From: Notamacropus eugenii
Taxonomy: Eukaryota > Chordata > Mammalia > Diprotodontia > Macropodidae
DNA length: 64,000 nt
Reading direction: 5' to 3'
NCBI RefSeq assembly: GCF_028372415.1
Contig: NC_092875.1
Coordinates: forward strand, 54,787,228-54,851,227
How positions within the stretch are numbered: position 1 is the stretch's first letter; each line of letters begins with the position of its first letter. Below the pieces are notes generated by a model. It was not told the origin of the DNA. It saw only the letters and a program-made list of their open reading frames with translations, and made no database searches. The translations under genes and the position numbers were made by a program. Of the stretch, positions 35,464 to 45,761 are shown one piece after another.

Positions 35464-38217
35464 TGAATATATGTATGTGAGGGCATTGTGGGATGGGTGC
35501 AGTAAGCAGAAGCAAGAAAACAGATTAACTAGTCCCATAATATTGATAAAATACAAAATGGAAAAAGAAATCTTGGAGAAAACAAAACAAACAAAACAAA
35601 ACACGCACACAAAAAAATAACAACTGAAGAGGACATCAGTAAAGCAAATTCTTTTTTTCTCTCCATTATATCATGTTCCCAGAGAGATGTCTCTGGTACT
35701 TGACCTCACTCTATGTAACATTTCCTCTCCTTCCTCTCCCCCCACCCCCCTTTCACTTGTATTTTGTCCTTGAGTGATCAAAATGAGATCTATAGAAACT
35801 GTAACAGAAAAGTCTGGGGTTGGGGGGACTGTCCCTCCTACCTCTTACCAACTCCTGTCCAAGGCATTGAAGAGAAGGCAGAGAACCTGGGCAACTCTGT
35901 TGAGTCAGGAGCTGGGAAAGGATGAGTCTGGGGTTGGGACCAAGGGTATCTTAAAGCCTTTGGTTTGTTTTGTGGTTGTTGTTGTTGTTGGTGGTGGTGG
36001 TGATTGGGAGGGGTCATTGGGGTCCAAGTATTTGGAAGGATGGATAGATTTGAGGCCAAAATTTGGGGATCCTTGGAGAGGGTAATGCCAGAGCAGGGGA
36101 TCAAGGGAGCTAGAGACTGGTTTTCTTTAGGGCATCACATAGAAGGGTGTGGGCTGGATTGCTCACCTGTTCCTTTGTCCAGGGTGCTGATGGAAAGCTA
36201 CCACTGCTTATCTCCTCATGCCCCTGCTTCAGTCCAATAAACCCATGGGCTCATTTGGTAAAAGAGAATCTTCTCCTATGTGGAGGATGGAAAAGATGGC
36301 CTGTGGAGGCCTGTGGCTCTAAGTAGAGCATTGTTTTGGGTGGGTGGGTGGGGGAGTCTTTGATGGACTCCTTGCTTCCCATCCCCTCCCAAGACCCACC
36401 TCCTCCAGACTAATTTTTGCTCCAGAGTTCCCTTCTCTCACTCTAGGCTTAGAAGGTATGCTCCACAAGGCAGAACAGATATGGTCTCCCATTCTAGCTC
36501 CCAGTCAGGGCTGAGATTCTGCCAGGCTGTCTTTGCTACCCTTATGTTCCTAGGCACTGAAAATATGGAATCTACAGCTTCAAAGACTGGGAAGCCTCTA
36601 GCTATATACTTAAGTGCTTTAGATCACCCTAGAACCTTGCCCTCACCTGAGTCACAGCGTAGTCTTATCCTTTCAGGGTTGACATATACCCTCTTAAGAA
36701 GGCAGATCACACTCCTTCCCTGCAGCTTCCTAAGCAAGGAATGAGATGGCCAGATGAGAAATACCCCTCAAAGCCAGTCCAGCAGGGACTTGCGAGGCAC
36801 TGCTTGGGAACAATTGGTTTTTGGTTTGGATGTCAACAGTCCTGCTGCTTTGACTTTTGGTTGGTTATCCCTCCTTCTTTCTTGTCCCAACCCCTCCCTT
36901 GAAAAGAAACAGAGGCCTTCTTATTGTGTGGCTAACTTCAGTCACAGATAAATGATGGAGCACCAGAAAGACCTTAATCCAGCCATAACGGAAGGTAGAG
37001 AGAGGACTAGAGGGAGTGGGAGACACATTTTATCGGGGGGGGGGGGGGTACTGAGGCTGATAAGAGAGTCTAGCAGCTGATCTACCACTTCCCAGATGTC
37101 TGGTGAGCAGGAGGGGGAAGCACATGGCATGGTGTGGGAGAGAATATAGACAGGAGATGGAGATGGGAGAAAGATGATTATCCCCTCAAAAGTCAAGAGC
37201 AAAACCAAGGTTCTTGGATGATGTTCCTGTTAGAGAAACTGACCCCTCAAGAGCAGCAATTTATAATCTGTATCACAAAAAAATGGTGAGCAGATGATAA
37301 AGTTTAAAGTACCATGGATGAGGCCTGGTATAGGGGTGTCAGAAGGGGAAGAAGGCAGCTTCAATTCAGTCCATTTGAGATACTTCCTAATGAGTACTAT
37401 TAGAGGACTCTAGAATCTGTTGGTCTAGGTAAACAGGTCTCTGTGGGGCTCACCTCTCTCATTGTACCCTCTTCCCCCACCCCAACTCTGATTCTGTCTT
37501 TTCCAACTTGGAGTTGTGGTCACAAAGAGAGCCAATGTAGTGCATGAAATGCTAGGCCAAGAAAAGCCAAGCTTGAAGGCCAAAACCATCTGGCTTTTGA
37601 GGGCCTCTGAGAAGGGTGGAAGTCCTGGGCCTCGGAACACTGGTATTTGGTGCCAGGTGCTTAGGGAAAGGGTCATGTCAGAACTCCATCTCAGAACCTT
37701 GAGGGAGAGATTACCAACTCACTTTTTGGGGTGCCCACTGCCTAGTTGCTTAAATTTCTCTCTCCTTTTTGTGCCCTACCTCTACTTCTGTATCTGGTTG
37801 GGTGTGAAGTTCAGGGAAGGGAATGAAGACTCATAATACTCTTACCCCTGGAAAGTGGGGCCCCCTCATCCCCTGATGCCCCTATAAGAAAATCATTTTG
37901 AGGGGGGAGGGATGTCCCTTTCTTTTTCTATACTCTCTGGGGCTAAGGGAGAGGAGAGGCTAGCCAGAGAGTCCCTCTGCCCTCTGCCATTCCTCTGCCC
38001 CTTTCCTACCCTCACTTAATCAGATAGAGCTTGTGTCTCCTGCTCTCTTGCCCTTGAAGTTCATTTCCTTCCTGGGTGGGAGAGGTTGGGGAGAAGGAAG
38101 GAGGAGCAGACTAAACTGCTAAGGAAACAAAGTTAGAAAATACCTTCCCACTCACAAAATGGGGAAAGGAAAGAGATTTAGAGATAGGCCAGTTGTGGAC
38201 ATGGACTACATGTATGC

Positions 38218-38303
38218 ATGTGTGTGTATACACACATTCATATACATATATACATATATATGCATATATATGTATATATGTGTGTATATATATATATATA
38301 TTC
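38218..38303. repeat. (TA/TG)n microsatellite in NFIC 3'UTR
   Basis: Mixed TGTGTATA, CATATA and (TA)n units over about 85 bases. Confidence 0.9.
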
Positions 38304-38517
38304 TGGGTGGGAAAAATCTCTCAAGAGATGAAATGAAGGTGAGAACTTGGTTGTCACACCTTCCTCATCCAGAAGGGGACTCTGAATTTCAACTAACACA
38401 GGGCTAATCCCTTCAGGACTTGGTTTCCTGGATTTTATCCACTATTGGATCTTTGTGGTGGTCTCTGATGTGGTCCCCTTTGAAACTCTCTCAAATATTG
38501 TCACTGAGGGTGCAGGC

Positions 38518-38587
38518 ATGTGTGTGTGCATGTGTGTGTGTGTGTGTGAGTGTGAGTGTGTGTGTGTGTGTATGTGTGTGTGTGTGG
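38518..38587. repeat. (GT)n microsatellite in NFIC 3'UTR
   Basis: Imperfect GT repeat of about 70 bases with GAGTGTGAG interruptions. Confidence 0.9.
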
Positions 38588-40974
38588 TCATGCCCTGAAT
38601 GGTCTGAAGCTTCTAGGAACCAATGAAACAGATGATGGTGAATAGGTTAGCACAGTGAGAGCCCTTGAACACTGAACCAGGAAGAGATGAAGAATTTGGT
38701 CAGCCAAAGCCGTACTAGGTTTTGGGAGGAGGTGGCATTCAGAGTTTCATATCTTGGTGAGTGAAGGAAGGGTATAGTAACTGTTAGGCAGAATGATAGA
38801 TGCCCTAAAGGCAGATGGATAATTGGTGACATCTTAAGTACTGGGGAAGGGATGGGAGCCTGAATTCCTCTGTTCATGGGGCACATGGGGGTGGGGACAT
38901 GGCCAGTGCTGAAGAAGCTCCCAGATCTCCCTAAGCACCAGGATGGTAGGAGGTGGTGAGAAGGCCAGAATTAGGGAGAATTTGGTCCTTTGACCGAAAT
39001 CTCTTTTGTTTGGAAAGAGTCCAGTCAGCCTTCCAAATTCAGATGTTTATCTACCAACACAAGGGCATCTCTTTTTCTCATTCCCAACTCAAGATGTACC
39101 CAGCCTGAGGAGTGAAATGCACTGACTGAGCACTTACTGCAAGGACTGCTGACTTAGCGCATCCTCTTGCACTCTGGGAGGGAGGAGAGGGTAGTCATGG
39201 CAGCTCCTGTCAGGGGACTAGATTTCCTTCACTCTCAACAACCTCAGTGCCATTTCAGCCTGGATCCTCTAGGCACTCCATAGCTCTGTGTTTTATGTCC
39301 ACTATGTTTCAAGGCCATTGTATTGCATGAATTTCCATGCAGATGATGAGTTTCCAACCTCTCTTTCCCTTTCCACAGAATTCTAATTGAAAGCTCCTGG
39401 ATATTAGCAGGAGAAAGGTTCTCTACAACTGAGAAGAAATTGGGACAAAAGATGGAGAGAGAAGAAAGGGATGGGGTCTTGTCTGCCTGGGGGCCTCACT
39501 GGCAGGAGCTCTGACCTGTGTTTAAGACAACTGAAAGATGACAGATCTGAATCTTGGACAGCCCTTGGCTTTCAGGAACTATTTGTGGAATGAGTGAACA
39601 GGAGAGGAAGTATTTGGCTTTTGGAGCTTCTGGCTTGGAGGAACCCTACATACCCTTCCTGAGTTAGGGAACAGTGATGGTTGGTGAGGTCCAGGCCAAG
39701 ATGGAGATGGGGGCTGGACAAAAGTGACCTGAGGAAGACCCTTTCTGACTTGACCTGTAGGGTCTCTCCAGGAGCCCTCTAGGCCATTCCTCTGGTTTAG
39801 CTAACACAAAGGGGCCTTCTTGTTTAAATCAGTCACATTCAACCTGATTCTCAGACATAAACTCCCACAGTTTTCAGATTTGGGAGACAAGAGAGCATGA
39901 AGTTGTCATACCCTTCACCCCTACTGTGACTCTGGTCTTTAGTGGCACCTTTGAAAGAAGACATGATGGGATGGGAAAGGAAGAGAATTACTAAAATCCA
40001 GGATGAACTGGGGGTCTCACTGGGCAGTAATGGGAGCCAGTGGCTCTGGTCTTCTGCCTTACCCAAGAGCCAAAAAAAGCAGGTGGCAAGGGAGGCCCAG
40101 GAAGATGACAGCTTGTGGTGGTGATAAGGAAGGAACCATGGAGTCACCATGAGCAAGACAGAGTCTCAGACCTCTCCAGGCTCCTCAAGACCTGCATAGT
40201 GAGCATGGTGACCCTTGTTCTCATTCCTGGGCTCAGCCATCACCTCACTCCTCAAGGAACACAAAAGATGGGCCATGTGGGTGGGATGATGACATAGGTG
40301 ATGGTTGGAAGCTGAACCCCCCTCCCCCAAGAAGGACCCTAGAAAAAAGAGGACCAGAAGCTGGAAGGTAGTTCTTTCCCTTAATTTCACAGCTTAGGTC
40401 ACTGAATTCAGCCCTTCACCCCAAACCCTGGGCTCCTATAACCAGGGGTGAGGGGTAGAGAAAGTATCGAGGGAGAAGAAACACAGGACATGCTTTGGTC
40501 AATTAGAAAAAAAACAACACACAAAACTGCCCAGGAAAATGAAACAGGACCATTGGCCTCCATTCCAACTCACTCCCAGATCAAAGCAGCTTCTCTAAGA
40601 CCCTCCTCCTGTCTCTCCCCATGAAGTCACTGAGTGATTAGCCAGCCTAGGAGCAGAGACTAAACAGGTATTGCATATAGAGATAGATAGATAAATATAT
40701 ACTTTTGCCATACTAGATGCATTCGTATTCACAACTGGAAGACATGGAACAAGGGAGCTGTCAGGACAGGAGCAAAATCCATCCCCAAATGGCCCATCAA
40801 GTGGGGAATGAGGGAGAGGGGAAGGATGGACTTTGGCAAAACTTAGATGGGGGTGGGGGGGGGAAGTTTTAGGTGGAAGAGACAAGAATGACCATCTCTC
40901 CTGTGTTAAATGAGAATTGTAAAACCCTGAGCCCTAATTGGGTGACTCCCTTCCTCCTTTTAAAGTTGGAAGGG

Positions 40975-41480
40975 ATCTGTCATCTCTGCTAGGGTGACAC
41001 CCTGGGAGATAATTGTCCCAGTTGGAGTGCTACCCTAGGAGGCAGTCCTAAATGCTAGGGGACAGATGTTTCAATCAGGGTGACACCCAGGGAGGCAGCC
41101 ATCCCAGTTAGAGTAACACTTTAAGGGACAAGTGTTTCTCTCCCCGCCCCCCCAGGTAGGGTGACACCTAAAATAAGTCATCCAGTTAGGATGACATGCT
41201 AAGGGACAGATGTTTCAGGGAGGTTGCCACCCTAGTAGGTGGTTATCCCAGTTAGGGTGACACCTTAGAAGACAGGTATTTTCAGTTAGGGTGACACTCT
41301 AATAAGAGATAGCCACTCTACTTGAGGTGACTCTTTAGAAGGTGGCTGTTGGGGTGACATCCTAGGGGCCATGTTCTCAGTTAGCAAGCCACTCTGGGAT
41401 ATGGTTGTCTCTTTTAGGGTCTTAACCCTAGAAGACAATCAGCTTGGAGCAGCACCCTAGGAGGCGGTCATCCAGGATGG
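40975..41480. repeat. Degenerate minisatellite in NFIC 3'UTR
   Basis: A unit like CAGTTAGGGTGACACCCTA, then GGAGACAGATGTTTC or a variant, recurs roughly every 35-60 bases. Clear cores lie near 40993 (GGGTGACACCCTGG), 41078, 41159, 41190, 41257, 41288 and 41353. Units are diverged, so the array is old. Confidence 0.75.
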
Positions 41481-41839
41481 TAGGAACACAGCCCTCCTCT
41501 TCCAGGGACAATCTCTTTAGGGCTTGGATGCTAAAGTTTCCAAATCAAAAACAAAAGGCCTCCTGGACCCTTCAAGCTTAGCTTTGGGCAGATAGCTGAG
41601 AAAGGGGCAAGAGCTAGGAAGGCTGTGGGGTGGCCATTGACTGAGGAACCCCTCTTTAGGCCCAAGAAACATGAACAGAGGTGGACGGAGGTGAGGCCCA
41701 AAGAAGGGCCGAGGAGGGCTGGACGCTGGATGGGTTTGAGCTTTTTGTTTGGTGATTTTTTTTGTTTTGTTTTGTTTTTTACAAATAGAAGTACATCCCC
41801 CTTTTCCATTTTTATTTTTTATTTGATTTTATTTTAACT

Positions 41840-42240
41840 ACACGAGCAGAGCATGCAGCTATCTCTGTGCGGTGATACCGTTGAAAGTTAATACTTATTC
41901 TTGGAAGGCAAGGCACATCATGTGATAGAAAATTTCGTGCAAATTAGGAAACATGGAATTTTTTTTCATTTTTTTATATAATTTTTTTTTTTTAAAGAGG
42001 ACGGGGCAGGGAAGGTGGAGAGGGGGAAAGGTAGAGCCAGTTATAGTCTGCCATGCATTTATCAGCTCGGAGCTGACAGCTTGAGCTAGGTCACACGAGT
42101 TCCTGGTTAAGCACCATGCAGTTTTATTAGCTTTGAGTTCTCCCCTTGACCGCCAATTTGCTAGCCCAGCTTGGTTCCGCAAAGTCCCGCCTGGAATGCG
42201 GTCCTTTCCCACCCCCACCCCTAAAACCCTAGGGAGCTAG
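41840..42240 (-). promoter_or_regulatory. NFIC: Conserved-looking 3'UTR block of NFIC
   Basis: On the transcript strand the block reads through ACTGCATGGTGCTTAACC, TCGTGTGACCTAGCTCAAGC, GATAAATGCATGGCAGAC, then a T/A-rich run, ATCACATGATGTGCCTTGCC and CAACGGTATCACCGCACAG. It retains CpGs, is not repetitive, and carries several AATAAA signals. I infer a conserved post-transcriptional control region; conservation itself cannot be measured here. Confidence 0.4.
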
Positions 42241-42325
42241 GGCTGCCTGTACCGAAGGTTCCAATGCCCACCCCACCCCCTACACAGACTGACACACGTG
42301 TACACATGCGAATGTGCACGTACGT

Positions 42326-42329
<4 letters not shown>

Positions 42330-42376
<47 letters not shown>
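42330..42376. repeat. (CA)n microsatellite in NFIC 3'UTR
   Basis: About 22 CA units. Confidence 0.95.
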
Positions 42377-42379
<3 letters not shown>

Positions 42380-45300
42380 TCACCCATCCACCCCCAAGAG
42401 AGGCTCACTTCAGGTCCCAAAGGCCAGCCCCATCCAGTGGCTTGGAGACCTCTTGGGGGTGGGGAGGACAATAGGGTTAAGTGCACAAGGATCGCACCCT
42501 CTGCCACTGGGTGGCAAAGTTGCCATCAGGGAAGCTCCAGAGGATGAGAAGGATGGCACAGGGTAGGGGGAGGAATTGAGGAGGGAGCTTAGGAAACTCT
42601 GATCTTTCTCTTTTGGATCAACTGGGTTTGCCATGCCTTTGTGCCAGTTTGAGAGGAAAGTATGGTCTCTGGAGGAGGTGGCAGTGGGTGGGTGAGAAGA
42701 GAGAAAGAAGAAAAGTGGGACTGGGGCCAAGAGCAAGATTCCCATGGTGGGGAGGAGCCCCTTCGGCTCAGTGCCCCACAGATGGCTCAGACCCCCCTGG
42801 AGGGAAAGGGGCCCCTCCGAGACCAGTGAGAAAGCAGTTCTAGAAAGGTTAGATATGGGTCTCACAGGGCCCAAGGGCACCCCAGAAGTGGTAGGCCCAG
42901 GCATCTCCTTCCTCCCCTGATGACTAGGGGAGGTAGGGTCAGAGGTGTGAGCAGGCGGGAGGCCTAGGGCTGGCTCCCTGAGCTTAGTGTTATCAGAGTG
43001 GCTCAACGGAAATGCTTAACAGATTGCCCACCCCAGGCCTGAGCTACTCCTCACTCAGCTGGGGTGTATGTTTTTAAGGAGGGAGCAAATGGGAAGGGGT
43101 GCCTGGGTACAAGGGCAGTAGGGAAAACCCAGTCAGGGCCAGGGCACTGTCTTCCTTGCCAGTTGTGGTTTGGCAGTCTCTCCCTCTCTGCCAGATCTTG
43201 GCCTATAGGACCTCCCTCCATCCCCTCCCCCCAACTGGGGTTCAGCCCAGCTCTTTCAGGGATTAGTCACAGAGCAGGGGACTGGACAAGTGACCTCTCC
43301 CTTTCCAACCTATCTCGTACTCCCAAGAGCCAACAGGGAAGACAAAAGTGCAACGGGGCAGTGCCCCTTGGCCTGGCCTGGGCTGAGCTGGGGAGAAGGG
43401 CAGGCATAGGCATGAGGGGAGGAGACATGGATATGGGAAGGGCATCACTCTTGGTTTTAAGGCACTGGCAGGGGGGGCAGTAGGGAACTGGGGCAGAGGG
43501 GGCAGTTTCCCTGACCCCCTTTGGCCCCAATCTCCACTGTCCCAGACGGGCGGTTGGCTGGCAGGGGCAAATGCCCACTCTGTCTTTCAGTCTCCCATCT
43601 CTCTGGCTTGGGTTGTGGGGGGAGGAGGATAGGAGATGAGGGTGTTGGAGACCGAAAGAGATACCTCGTTGAATAGGGAGGAAAGGCCACTGGGAAAGGA
43701 GGTGTCCCCTTCCTCCTTCCCAAAGGAGAGTCTTGGTATCCCTGGAAATCAGAGAGGCCTGAAGCCCAGACACCAATGGGTGAAAACCAGGGACCCTAGG
43801 GTCTCCTAGTGGCCCTGGGTGAGGTATCTCCATGATGGCGCACAGGGAACCAGGAAGAGGGATGTTTCTGAGGAGTTGGCAGGAAGGGGGAGGTGGGGGG
43901 GCCTTGTGGGCATGGAGGGCGAAGGGTCACCCAGGTCTCAAGTTCTAAGCCATCCATGATCACTTGGCCCTGTTCTGAGTTGGGGGTGTGGGAGGGCAGG
44001 AGCTGAAAGCAGCGATCCAGGATTCAGGCACTTAAATCGCGCACACTCCACAGCCCAGTTCAATGGGGTGGGGAAGGAGTTTTTGTCAGAGAGGGTGGGC
44101 ACCTGTTATTCCCATCCCCAGCCCACAACCTCTCCACTCTGTGAGGCCTGTCAAGATCCTTAAGGGAAGGACTAAAGCCTTGGGAGCAGTGGGTCAGTGA
44201 GGGGCATGTCTTATGGTGGCTTCTCCTTCCCTTTCTGTCCTCCAAAAGTGCATCTTTTGCAGCGTGTACATCATCCCCAGGGCGTTAGGCTTTGGGGCAC
44301 AGGTTTTGGCGGGCCACCCCTTTCTTTAGTCCCTTCAGTTTCCAGGTCCCAGGCTCCAGGGCACCAAGCTATGGTGGGACTGATTGCATAGACCTTTTCT
44401 CCCAAATGGGGTAGGCATGAAGAAAGAACGAGTCCCAGGCAGACAGAAATACAGAAGTGAGGAGGGTGGTCCAGGACCAAGTTTAGACCAAATTAGATGT
44501 CTCCATATGTGGTGTAGGAAATGGGGTGTTTTCAATGAGTCTTTTGGGGTAAAATAATTTGGTTGGGGCTCCTTTTTTTATGCTTGGACCATGCTGAATC
44601 CTCCCATCGAGGGGCCTTGTGTCATCAAGCCTTGCCCATTCTGTGCCACTCCAACAAACCTTCTGACACTGTCAGTGGCCTCCACCCTTACCTCGATACC
44701 CCAAATATCTTGGAGAGTCACTTTCTCCCCTGCCACCATTGCCACCTTTACAATGTCTGGAGACATCAGGAGAGACCCTACTGTGCCCATCTCCACACCT
44801 CACCCCTTCTATAGCACATAGAACATTAAGCCCCATGGATGTGTCTGCCACTTATGACAGATCCCTAGGAGGCTGGGAAAGATGGGACGTTGCTGCCTGA
44901 CTTCCTTGGCAAATAGCAATCATCATGGGCACCAGCCTCTTTGGAATGCTGCCATCTGGCCCCAGAATGAGAGTTCAGGGGAAGGGATATCAGCTGATTT
45001 GTCTGCAGTCAGGGCACATGGGGAGGAAGAGAATGCACCTGGTATAGTTCCTTTACCTCAAGATGCCCCTCTCTGGTGGGCCTTAGGGATATGCTCACCT
45101 CTCTCTGGTTAAGGAGTCTGGACAGTGGGTCTGGGAGCTAACCCAAAGCACATTTTTTTGTTTGTTTTTTAAATCTGCTCATCCCTGGGCAGAGGGATGG
45201 CCGCTGGTGCCAATGGGAACTGCCCTCAGCCTGCCCAATGCCAACAGGAGCAAGCAGCCATCTGTCCTGGGAGCAGGCATGGGAGCAGGGGTCAGGGTGG

Positions 45301-45761
45301 GGGGACAGGCTGGGCATCCGGTCCTTTCTTCAGTCGTGGCAGGTGGAGAGGAGATGAATAAATTAGAAAGACACCGTTTTGCATAGGCTGCCCCCCGGGG
45401 CCCTACGTCTGGGCAGTGCCCGTTGGACGCAAGGGGCCTGTCCCTTGGCCGGGGTGTCTGTCGCTGGGGGACTGGGCGACGATGTTCCTGACTGCCAGGC
45501 GCGGAACCTCACTCGCTCTTCGGAGAGAGTCTCTGACTTTTCTGTCTTACCTCTTGTTTTCGTCTTTGTTTTGTGTTTGTCTCTTTTTGTTGTGTTTTTG
45601 TTTGTTTGTTTTTTTTGTTGGGTTGGATGTTGGCGGGGATGGCTGGGAGGACGTCCTCACTCGCACTAGCTCTCCACCGAAAACGTGGGCCGGGGGGCTG
45701 CCTTTCTCCCCCAGGGATAGCCCCGAGACACAGGAGAAGGGACGTGTGGGGAGAACCTTGT

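Larger units (their letters stand above)
35000..45761 (-). other. NFIC: NFIC 3'UTR, about 10.8 kb
   Basis: The NFIC stop codon is at 45764-45762. Minus-strand polyadenylation signals include ATTAAA at 35024-35019 with a GT-rich stretch beyond it, AATAAA near 35335-35330, three close AATAAA at 41833-41811, and AATAAA at 42128-42123. Mammalian NFI genes are known for very long 3'UTRs. The distal end near 35000 is inferred from the conserved-looking AT-rich blocks at 35020-35160 and 35480-35700; shorter forms ending near 41790 are possible. Interspersed repeats are nearly absent between 35000 and 45760, unlike the flanks, which supports constraint. It holds microsatellites (35406, 38218, 38518, 42330), a G14 run at 37035-37048, and a minisatellite (40975-41480). 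Long minus-strand frames inside it are not called as genes. Confidence 0.6.

Noticed and set aside
42410-43833. Minus-strand open frames of 198 and 188 codons
   Set aside because: They lie inside the NFIC 3'UTR in Pro/Ser/Gly-rich low-complexity frames with no recognisable domain.
44563-44821. Overlapping frames of 72-83 codons on both strands
   Set aside because: Within the NFIC 3'UTR, no homology recognised and no start or splice support.
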